NCBI RefSeq assembly: GCF_032854445.1
Contig: NC_088304.1
Coordinates: 15,353,850-15,417,849, forward strand
DNA length: 64,000 nt
DNA from: Liolophura sinensis
Taxonomy: Eukaryota > Mollusca > Polyplacophora > Chitonida > Chitonidae
Reading direction: 5' to 3'
Below the pieces are notes generated by a model that had not been told where the DNA came from, made no database searches, and was given only the letters and a program-made list of their open reading frames with translations. Position 1 is the stretch's first letter, and every line of letters begins with the position of its first letter. Positions 50,501 through 62,500 of this stretch are shown here, one piece after another. Position numbers and translations under genes: made by a program.

Positions 50501-53500
50501 AATAGTTAAAGCCTGTTTGCTTGTACACTCTGCATATATTTGATATATGTGGTAAAACCATATCTTAGTTTGATAGAAAAAAAAGAGAAATAAATTTTCA
50601 GCATCTCTTTTCACACCCTTTAACGTTGTACATGTAGCTGTCGTACATCTTTGTTCGAGCTTGTCTGTATTAACTCGCATGCTGTCTTTGCTTGCACTTT
50701 TTTTTATTAGCTATGACAGGAGGTAAGTTGGTTGTCATTTGATGTTAATTTCAAGGTCACGCCTGAGGTCAGCCCATCTCCTACATGTACATGCATATTC
50801 ATGAGCCATATCCTGCCAATACCTAACACATTGCTACATCTCATTTTGTACTAGAGCGTTCACTTTGGAAAACTTAAGGTACATCACTGAAATACATGTA
50901 GCGAATACCCCCCCCTTCCACATCTCACTTAAAAAAAGGCAAAGTTTAACGAAATGAACTCTTCCAAATATTTTTATCTCTTTGGAGACGAGCCTTTTTT
51001 TAAGGGCACATTTTGCTTGACTCTGATTGATTCATCCAACACATTGAACCACAAGATTTTTTTTGTGTGCGAATTTTGATTAGTATGTTATCAGAGAACT
51101 TAACTGTTGGCATCAAAAGTAGGCCTATCATTTGGAGGCCTTTATAGGTCTTTGAAAGGGCATTTTGACATGGCAGACTTAAGCTGAAATACATGTATAG
51201 TAAGCTAAATTATGAATTACATTTTACATATACTTTAGCTGTAAAATTTTATAATTTCTGTACACTTGACTATTGGTACTCTTTGGTTTGAGTTAGTGGG
51301 AAATCATTTGTGTGTTGTGAATCTAAGAATAGCACCTTCTATATGCCACAACACCTTCTGTGTGCCATTCTTTAATTTGTGAATATGAGAATTTATTTAA
51401 AGCTTGCAATTTTCTTTCTTGATTTTTTCTATCTTCCAAAACTCTTATAACATTATTTGTTCTGTAAGAGAAAATAAGATAAGTTAGATTGATTGGTGTT
51501 TAGAGTGCCGTGCCCAAGAATTTGACTAATCGTTATGTGACTGCGGTGAGGTTTATGTGTGGTGGACACTGCAGTGCCCAAAGTACAGGCCCAATTAGGA
51601 AATTGAAATATGTTTTGCAGCAGTGACATTTGTCATACATCCAATGAAAAGAAAAATGCTTTCACTCCCTACATTAAATTTGCTTGTTTGTTGAAAATTC
51701 TTGAGAAATTTATTACTCAGGAAAAGAAAACCTAATATGCCACAATACTTTCTGTTAACCAAGAGTGTCTTGATTTCCTTGTGACCAGTTACAGTATTGG
51801 ATAGCATCTATTAAATCTCCCCATGTATATGTAAGGCATTTTATAACAGTGTGCCATAGCCGTCACCCCTACAACCCACTTACCCCGTGTTGTCTTTTAG
51901 TTTTGGCGCTTGAAGATCACGTGCCTCCTCTCTCCAGAGATTGTCCCTTCATGCGTTCATATTACATGCACCATTTATATTATAAACCAAATACACTTCA
52001 GCTGGAAATGGAATTGAAGAAAATTAGGCTGGGTACACGAGTGTAAATTCTGGCCTTATTAGTTTTGGTGAATTAAAGGTAAATGTAACGACTCAAGCGC
52101 AGCAGATTTTTGATGAATGGCTGTAGTGCCAGTGAATTTCTCGTTCTGTATATTTTCTGTACGTATTCTAGTTTGTCATGATTAGGGGAGTGATACTGCT
52201 TTAGACAATCTTGGTCACTGCACACAGTTGACAAGCATGCCTCTGGTAGGTAATCTGATTGTGACAAGCCCAGTATTTATGTTACATTACATTATTAGCA
52301 TGTGGACGAATCTCTCATCTAATTATCCTTTGCTTTATTTTTTGTTAGGTTTGATACAGGGAATTCCTTCTCTTCTGAAAGTGTGGTTGTTTTCTGACCG
52401 CTCCAATTAATTGTGCTGTGAACTCATGATTTGTCTTTGTAAAATAACATAGGTAACATTGTACATGTACTTATCTGTTGTGTCACTCATGATTACAAAC
52501 TTGAACAACAAACATGAACTTATGTACCTCCATTCCAGAAGAGCTCATTCTCTTTAAAATGAAGATTTATTGTCTGGAGTATGAACTGATGGTTGTTGTT
52601 GTTGTTGTGTTTGCCAGGTTTGATGCTGAGCTACACAAGGTGCAAGAAGATGTCCGAGGTGAGAAGATGCTACGTGAGAAGTTACAGAGAGAGAGGGACG
52701 AGTTGATATCAGAGCGGATGAGTCTGGAGACCAGCATAGGGGTGAGTGAAAAACGAGGCTGAAGACCTGCATAGGAGTGAGTGAGTGAGAAATGAGGCTG
52801 GAGACCAGTATAGGGTGAGTGAGAAACTAAGCTGGAGAACAGCGTAAGGGTGAGTGAGAAATGAAGCAGGAGACCAGCATAGGAGCCAGTGAGAAATGAG
52901 GCAGGAGACCAGCATAGGAGTGAGTGAGAAATTAGACAGAAGACCAGAGTGAGAAACAAGGTGAGAGACCAGCTTAGGGGTGAGTGGAAAATGAGGCTGG
53001 AGACCAGCAGAGGGGTGAGGGAGAAAGGAGGCTGGAGACCAGCAGAGAGGTGTAAGGCTGGAGACCAGCCTCAAGCAAGCTATTGGATGACCGATTTGAG
53101 CAGATTTGATTTCTCAATCACTGCTCTTCCTCTTGAGGCATCGCTGTGAGAACCTGTAGTATTTGAGCCAGGACCTGAAGGCTAACCTTTCAGGAACAAG
53201 TTGTGCAGCATGCTGACATTTGTATCTTTGTCTATTTGCAGAAGCTGAAGGCTGATCTGGAGAGCCAGACTGAGCGCAGTGAACGGCTAGACAGAGAGCT
53301 GAGTGATCTGACCCTGACAGGACCCAAGGGAGATCAGGAGGTAAGAACTAAACATGCCACTGTCGGAGTGGCCTCCCTTTAATCAGCAAATGAGGTCATA
53401 TGTTTGTTTGAAGTTTCTGACACCTTGGTAAATTGTGTAATCCCACTCGCACCTCTGGAAATACATGAAGTTAAGTCTTGTTTAAAAGAAAAGAAGAGGT

Positions 53501-56500
53501 GGAAATGGAAGGGTTATGCTTAAGGTTACCTCTTAAAATATCGCAATTTTCTGTCAGCAGTGATTGTTATATGAGTATTTAACAGTTAAACATTGAAGAC
53601 TTAGAAGTCTCCTTTAGGCTGTTATTTTAACACATTACATACATCATCCAGCTCAGCTTTGCCGAGTAGCTCTGCAATGCATGGCATGCCAAACACAGTG
53701 TGGCAGACAACACCCACGCATGTAGGCATGATGTAGCCCTCTAGTACATCCCAAACTCTTCCTTTTTAGAGTTGGCTTTCATAATATTCACAATGATCAG
53801 GATATATGTACGCATGTAGCTGAGACTGGAAATGCACGTTAATTATATGGTAAGAGTAAAATGTTAAGCACAGTGACGTCATCATGAATATTCAAGAGGA
53901 GGAAAGGAGGCTTTTTATTGGACAAGCCTAAAACATGGCGGGACTTTCAGTGTACCTCATATCGGTGGAATTTGTAGAAAAGGACGATGTTTTAATCCGC
54001 TTTTCTCTCTTACAAAAACTTTTGAAAATCAGAAAAAGTAGAATTCCACACAGTTTGTACAGCTATTTTATCTAAGATGTAGGTGGTATGCATGTGTTCA
54101 TTTCTTTTAAGGGTTAACTATAGAGGGATGGGTAGATTTGGATATGACATCATTTCATCATTATATTATTTCCAGTTAATGTGTTTCTGTACGGTTTTTT
54201 TTCCCCTAGAGTCCTTGCTGTCTAGCATGGGTGGAAATACTAGTTGTTAACTGATATTTTATGATCTTAAAAATCAATGACAAGAAATATATTGCTAATG
54301 ATAAGCATTTAATTACTGAAATGCCATTGGAATAAACGTATTTTGCTCAGAGCTGTTTATACTGCTGTTGTTGTTGTATTAGCTGATGGCTCTGAAGAGA
54401 CAGAAACATGAGTTGGAACTGAAAGTTAAAGAACAAGAGGAAGAGTTGGATGACCAGGCAGGTCACATACAGCAACTGGAACAGGTAAACATGGTGATAA
54501 ATTAACATGTACAGGTGTTATTAAACAGTCAGAATTGCCAAAACTGTTCTGAAAATCAGTTGGCCCTGGAAACATGAGACTATAATCTTCAAATCAAAAC
54601 TACCATCATATGGGTGAAAATTTTCAAGTACATGTGTGGTAGTTACCCTCATGTGAAGTAATAAAATGTCACAGTATACTGGAGCTTTCAGGTATGGAGT
54701 TTATCAGTTGCATTTCAATTCCCATCATTGTCGTTGATGGTATGTGTGATTGCTTTATTTGAAAAATGAAATAAGGGACAAAATTTTAATTATAATGATA
54801 ATTAAATTAGAGGTGAGTATAGCTCACAGGAAACAAGAGTGTTATTCTTGAACTTCCATGAGCAGCGCCCACTAGTGAAATAACAAATGTGATATTTACC
54901 AGTTTCAGAAATCCTAATATTTAACTTAAGAATAAAAAATACTTAAAAAACATCTACAATGTGCTTTGTTGTTGCTGTTGTTTAGGGTAAGCTGAGGTTA
55001 GAGATGCAGCAGGAGAAATCTAGACAACAACATATCAAAGATCTAGATGAGAAAGAAACAGAGCTGGAAGAAATGAGATATACTACACAGAAAAGGGTAA
55101 GTATTGTGAAAATATTGAAGAAATTGAATTTGACTTTATATATATATATACCATTTTCATCTTGCAGGTATTTAGGAAAATTTCAAATTACAATGTCTCT
55201 TTATCACCTACATGTACCTACTGGGCTTCATTTTTATAAATAGGAGGAGAGTGATAAGTAGCTCTCCTGGTATACCCAAGGAGAGTGATGAGGAGAGCTG
55301 AATGTCACTCTCCTCACAGGAGCAAGGAGAGTGATGAGGAGAGCTGAATGTCACTCTCCTCACAGGAGCAAGGAGAGTGATGAGGAGAGCTGAATGTCGC
55401 TCTCCTCAGAGGAGCAAGGAGAGTGATGAGGAGAGCTGAATGTCACTCTCCTCAGAAGAGCAAGGAGAGTGATGAGGAGAGATGAATGTCACTCTCCTTA
55501 GAGGAGCAAGGAGAGTGATGAGGAGAGCTGAATGTCACTCTCCTCAGAGGAGCAAGGAGAGTGATGAGGAGAGCTGAATGTCACTCTCCTCACAGGAGCA
55601 AGGAGAGTGATGAGGAGAGCTGAATGTCACTCTCCTCAGAGGAGCAAGGAGAGTGATGAGGAGAGCTGAATGTCACTCTCCTCAGAAGAGCAAGGAGAGT
55701 GATGAGGAGAGCTGAATGTCACTCTCCTCAGAAGAGCAAGGAGAGTGATGAGGAGAGCTGAATGTCACTCTCCTCAGAGGAGCAAGGAGAGTGATGAGGA
55801 GAGCTGAATGTCACTCTCCTCACAGGAGCAAGGAGAGTGATGAGGAGAGCTGAATGTCACTCTCCTCAGAGGAGCAAGGAGAGTGATGAGGAGAGATGAA
55901 TGTCACTCTCCTCAGAGGAGCAAGGAGAGTGATGAGGAGAGCTGAATGTCACTCTCCTCAGAGGAGCAAGGAGAGTGATGAGGAGAGCTGAATGTCACTC
56001 TCCTCAGAGGAGCAAGGAGAGTGATGAGGAGAGCTGAATGTCACTCTCCTCAGAGGAGCAAGGAGAGTGATGACGAGAGCTGAATGTCACTCTCCTCACA
56101 GGAGCAAGGAGAGTGATGAGGAGAGCTGAATGTCACTCTCCTCAGAGGAGCAAGGAGAGTGATGACGAGAGCTGAATGTCACTCTCCTCAGAGGAGCAAG
56201 GAGAGTGATGAGGAGAGCTGAATGTCACTCTCCTCACAGGAGCAAGAAGAGTGATGAGGAGACCTGAATGTCACTCTCCTCACAGGAGCAAGGAGAGTGA
56301 TGAGGAGAGCTGAATGTCACTCTCCTCACAGGAGCAAGGAGAGTGATGAGGAGAGCTGAATGTCACTCTCCTCACAGGAGCAAGGAGAGTGATGAGGAGA
56401 GCTGAATGTCACTCTCCTCAGAGGAGCAAGGAGAGTGATGAGGAGAGCTGAATGTCACTCTCCTCAGAGGAGCAAGGAGAGTGATGTGGAGAGCTGAATG

Positions 56501-59500
56501 TCACTCTCCTCACAGGAGCAAGAAGAGTGATGAGGAGAGCTGAATGTCACTCTCCTCACAGGAGCAAGGAGAGTGATGATTCACTGTCCTGAATGTCTGT
56601 GTGTTGTATCTGTTTAAGAATCAGGTAAATAAATGTAGATGGATAAATAAATCTGATACCTACACATAGCTCAGTAATCATGTCCATTCATTATGACGTC
56701 CTGTTTTTTGGAACAAGACTATAAATGACAAGGAGAGACCCATCATTACCACGTGTTGACAGTTTTATGAAAGCATAACGTTACTTTTATGTGTGTTATC
56801 AGCAGTTTTTTTTTTATTGGCGAGGGCCACTGAGGCCCGTTCAGTTGCAGTGTCTATTTGTGTCTGTCATGGCATATTGACATTAACATCAGACCAAGAT
56901 AATGCTGTTACTCACGACACCTACTCCTTGTGTCCAGCACATGTAGCACACCAGTTAAGCCTGTATCAGAATGACATTTTTTGTCCCCCACCCCCACCCC
57001 GTGTTACACTGGTCAAATATTTTACGTCACAGTTGTGATGGATGTGATTTTTCACCCCGAATATGACTTGTACACATTCTGTAATGCTGTCCATATAAAG
57101 TAACGGGCAAGGTACGCGATATGATTGGGCTGTGGTGATTTGTGGAGGGATTCCGACCTTATCCACTCAGAGGCTTTGTTAAGAAAGTCCCAGAGGCGTA
57201 CATATTATTTCATAGCATTTCTGTATGAAATATTCTAACATGTTGATCTCGAAGCATGACTTAGGAACATTATTGGTTTGATTTTTGTTTTTTTCATTTT
57301 TTGTTATAGTTGAAGAATTTGGAGAGTCAGATAGAGGAAGATTATGAGGAGCGTCAGAACCTGATGAGGGAGAAGAGGGAAGTGGAGCTGAAACTACAGG
57401 AGCTGACGAGCAGAGCACCCAACAGGGACAAGGGTAGGGGTGACACTATTTATTTATTTGTTTATTTGATTGATGTTTTATGCCGTACTCAAGAATATTT
57501 CACTTGTACACTAGATCTAGTGACACTAGATCCAATGTTCTATGAAGTGTGGCCTTCACAGGCTGTGGTGGATAAAGGGCTGTTCTTACACTAGACAGTT
57601 AGCTTCTCACCAATAAATAGATATTAGATCTGGCTTGTTTGTTGGCTGCAGCTTCATGTCAGGAGGTGGTTGGTCAGGTAGTTGGAAACAGGCTGTGATT
57701 TACAACATGGACTGTCTCTTGATTCAACCTGACAGCTGGTGCATAAGAGAAATATTCTTGAGCACAACGTTTTGACAACATTCAAATTGAGAAATAATTT
57801 TGAATTTGGCAGAGATGCTAATGTTGGAAACAAATGGCCACTCATCTTTCTGGGCTCTTCTAAGTGCAAATGTACATGTAATATAACTGTAATAAACTGT
57901 AATAAAACTGGATCTTCTTCTTCCAGAAAGTTTTCTGGTTCTGTTAAATTGGCTTCGTGAACATACACATAAAGAAACTGAGATCTTCATATTGACATTT
58001 ATCAAACCTTTTCACCCCTAGTTTTACATTTTTGTGTTCGGATTATTTTTTTTACTCTGTCATTTCCTGGTATAGTATACTAAGCTCAGACAGATTTGGT
58101 CAAGGGATCTGAATGCCCCTTATTCATTTAAAGGCTGGTTGTGTTCTCAGAGCATGAGAAGAGGCTGCGGCGAGACTTGCGACGCACAAAGGTGCTGTTG
58201 CGCGACGCAGAGACGATGCTGCAGAAACAGAGGAGTGGGGAGGGGACCAAGGCTACCATTAGACAACTCAGGAATCAGGTATAAGCACATTGTGTCCCCT
58301 CAGAGCAAAATAGAAACTGTACGGTAATATCTTCAACCTCTTCGCATGTTAGCAAGACGTTTATTTCAACATAGTCTGAAGGCATTATTCTGTGTAGACT
58401 GATAAAATTATACTTTTCGTGAAGTCCTGAAATTGGCCAATCCAACTGAGGTAGTTTTGTCTTCAAAATCTAATTATAAATGTGCATAAAATGTGCTGAA
58501 AGTTGCTCTTTCATATGCGAAAAGGTTGAAGAATTGGGGTATGTACCCAGATAGCAGAATTGCTGTCTTGAAATTAGCTTGTACCTATTGAATCACACCA
58601 TAATTATATTTGACATGTTTTGACCCAAAACTGCAGGGTTTTGGCTTGTTCTTGTGTATCTGCCAAAGTTGTAAGACAGCTGTGATTTTGAAAGTCATTA
58701 CGTTCACACATTTTGGGTTTTGATGATTCCACATTGCTTTTGGCATTTCTTGGTGCAAAAAGTTTTGGACACTTGCTTGCAAGATGAATAAGGGTTTTGT
58801 TGTTGAAGTTTCAGTATTTTTTGCCTACACTGATTTAGGCATCTGTAGTGTTAATTTGCATCTGCTGATGTTCTGCCAGCATTATTTTTGGTGTGGCTCC
58901 CTGTCATTAAACAGATAGGAATAATACTTACCTGAAAATTGAATTAAGAAAATCAAATAGTTTTTCGTTAATAAACATGTTCTCTTCGTTTATGATAGTT
59001 GGAGGATGCAGAGTTCACATCGGCTGCAGCTGTCAAGGCTAAGAAAGCGATGGAAATTGAGGTGCAGGAGTTACAACAACAACTGGAGGATGTGTCTAGA
59101 GCCAAGCAAGAGGTACGGCAGTTATGTGTCATCCTGTTACAGGACAGAGAGTGACCAGGGACCCTGAGCACAAAGGGATTAGAGACTACAATTTATTGTA
59201 AAACCCTACACTTTGCTTTAAATTGACTTTCAGTTGAGCTACACTACTTGCACAAAGGGGCTGTAAGGTGCTGGTAACTTTAGTTATGATTGCAACTGTA
59301 GGCCAAACTTGATTCGTTCATAAAAGTTGTCTGTAGAAGTGAACAGTGTACCAGTGAATAGCTTCTTTCTGGCCTTCATTTGCAAAAAAAAAAAAAGAGT
59401 CATGCAGTCATACTGTGTTTATCCATAATCCTGTGTTTTGTTTTCAGGTTGTGTCATCTTAACTGGCTTTCATGTCTCATTTTAGCTGTATTTCTTTATG

Positions 59501-62500
59501 TAATTTTTGTTATGTGTTGTATGTAAGTGTAGTATTTTTCTAGTTTATAATTGGTTGTATGCCTGTTGACCTTTGACATGGATAAATAAACAAACTAACT
59601 TATAACGGTACGTGTATCATTGTTTGTTCTGTAGGTTGAGAATCGCTGTATCATGCTGTTACGGGACAAAAGTGACCTGGAGAGTAAGATGGAAGAGAAC
59701 GAGGAAGACACGGCGGAGATTATGAAGAAATATAAAGCTGTTGTCCAACAGGTAAGGAATTTGGTAAACAGGTGCGTTTTTTTATCCCACTAGAAGATCT
59801 TCTGTGAACCAAGCGCTAATCTGAATCTGTCCACCTTTCATCTCTTCGGTTTTTTGCAATAACTGCTAAAAATCTTTTTCAGTCGTATCCTGAAAAATGT
59901 TGTGGGCAGGTTCAGTTTATGTAATGTCAGATCAAGTTGAAACTAGCCATATCCATGCATAAGGTTTGTATATTTCTGCCAGCAACCTGCGGATGGTCGT
60001 GTGTTTCCCCCTGGGCTCTGCCCGGTTTCCTCCCACCATAATTCTGGCAGCCGTAGTATAAGTGAAATATTCTTGAGTACGGCGTAAAAGACCAATCAAA
60101 TAAATAAATAAGGAAATCAAATGATGAAAGAATAATGCCGTGACAGGTTGAAGCAGACTAAATCAAAATTTGACCACAGACTGAAGACATGTTTACATGT
60201 ATATGTATGTGAGAAACAAAGAATTAACTGTTAGGGCCGTTTCTCTTCAGTGGAAAAAACACTTTAGAACTGAATTAAATCTGTATTTGAATTGAACTTG
60301 GACATATATTGTTGGAGCTCATGAGAAGACCCCTACATGTAGTTCTGTGTTTAATGGCTCAGTTGTTGTTCTGTCCCCAGCATTCTGTAGACAGCATCAC
60401 ATTATCAGACAGATTACAGCAGATAGAAGAACTGGCCTCAGAGAGGAATATGCTAAGAGAACAGGTACAGTGTCTGGGCGGGGTGTCTTTTGTTGTTGTT
60501 GTTGTTGTACATACAGTGTATTGAAGTGAATAAATGATTATGGCCTAACACTAGGGCCTATTTGAGAACATTTGCAGATGAGTTTATGGGAAAAGTGTAC
60601 TGAACATTTAGAGAAGTTTAGCTGACTAAATGACATGAAAAGACTTAAAAATATCACCAGCTTTATCTTACTGAATCCAAATGTTTTTTGACCCCATGCT
60701 TGTGGATGGACTTTCTTTTTTCTGTGTTGTATGTAAATCTAATGTATTAAAATTGCATGTAGCACTTGTGTATTGGTAGGCAGTTCTTTGGTTGCATTCA
60801 ATACAAGGTTAATTTTTTACATACATGAACCTCAGAATATTAATACATCTTATGTGAAAGAGATTTAGATTGTTGCTCTTCTTGACTCAGGTATCAGAGT
60901 TGTCCACTAAGGTACAACTGGCTGAGGACTCCACTGTGGATAAGCATGTGGTGACTAGACTGGAGACCAAAATCAGAGACCTAGAATCCAAGCTTGAGCT
61001 GGAGGTCACAACCAAGACCAGGTTAGAGGTAAGGTCACAGAGCAAAGGTCATGCGAAGGTCAAATGTTATGAAATATCAAGGTCAAGGTTAAAATGATGA
61101 CAAAGGTCATTTATATTCATTTTGCTGACTTACCATTAAAACTGTAAGAGCTGGAAGGTTTCAGTGATACATTGTATGCTGTGAGAACTGTGAGTTTTTG
61201 TATGACCCATTAGAATAGTTTGGAATGTAAATTTTGGAATATCAGATGGGTGTATTCGGTTTATGAGTAACATATTTCTCTCCTGTTATTGAGGACGAAA
61301 ATATGTCGATGCCATGCACAATGACCCCGAAGCCTCTTACCAATGCATTTTGCAGTGAGTTATGTGTCTTTCTGGTCTTACGTAGAAATGTCTGCCACAA
61401 ACCTGAGAATGGCTGTACTTTTCCCCCCACCATGATGCTGGCCGCTGTTGTATAAGTGAAATAATTCTTGAGTACAGCGTAAAACTCCAACGGAGTACAT
61501 AAAAAAAGATAATACTACATGCTAACTTTGTAAATAGTGATAAAAGAAATAAAAAAATTACTACAAGCAAGGCTGAGAAATGATTATAAGACTCTTCTTC
61601 TTGATTGAAGAAACAGTCTACAGTAATTACCTTCTTTAGAGAAACACATATACATGTTGAATAATGTTGAATATCAGACATCTATGCTCTTTCAAAGCAA
61701 TGGAACCTTAGAGGTTCTTTTGGGTACTTTCATAATAAGTTTCCTGTTCAGAAAATCCTGACCACCATTTGATCCACGAAATGTTTTTGAGTGTTTCGGG
61801 TGTAAAATATCAATCCAATAAACAAACAGATCAACCACTGTTACATTATTTGGGTAATGTGTACAGGCCAGTGTTGTTGATGTTTCTCAGACTCAGATAG
61901 TCAGATACAAGGACGCTGTGGAGAAACTGTCACAGGAAAAGGAGGACCTCGCCTCCAGGAGGATGCAGACGGAGGAAGTGTCGAAGAGGTCGCAGAAACA
62001 ACTGCGGGACCTGAGGGAAGAGTTCACAGACACGCAGCGTCGTGAGATGGAGGCCAGTCAGCGCAAACAGGAACTGGTGAGTGGCATGGCATGGCTATGT
62101 GACTGATATCAGTGGTAACTTTTACAGTACATGTACTTAGTAAAGCAAATCTTTTTTTCTTTTGTAAATGCCCTCTGGATTGTAGTGTTATAAAGGTCAT
62201 GTGATTTATGGGGAAAGTTACAAATTCATATAAAAAACTTCATTTACAAAGTTTAGTGAAAGGAGACCTAAGTGGATTTCTGTGTTGAATGGAAAGTGCA
62301 TGTGTGTATTTTCAAATGACTTAACATTGATTTCAGTAAGTACAACTCACACTAGTTATGAGACTGGTATTGTGAGACGTACCCGCCCACTGTTCTGTGT
62401 GTTCTGTGGGGACCATTGGCTTTTGATAGCCTGTGACATATGTGTGCATACATTACAAAACACTCAGAACAGCACCGGATATTAATTGTGAACAAGTAAT

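Noticed and set aside
55097-55150. Similarity of intron 29 start (TTGAAGAAATTGAATTTG) to exon 30 start (TTGAAGAATTTGGAG)
   Set aside because: Only about 12 bases, not co-linear from the junction, in AT-rich sequence; chance is likely, unlike the intron 32 case.
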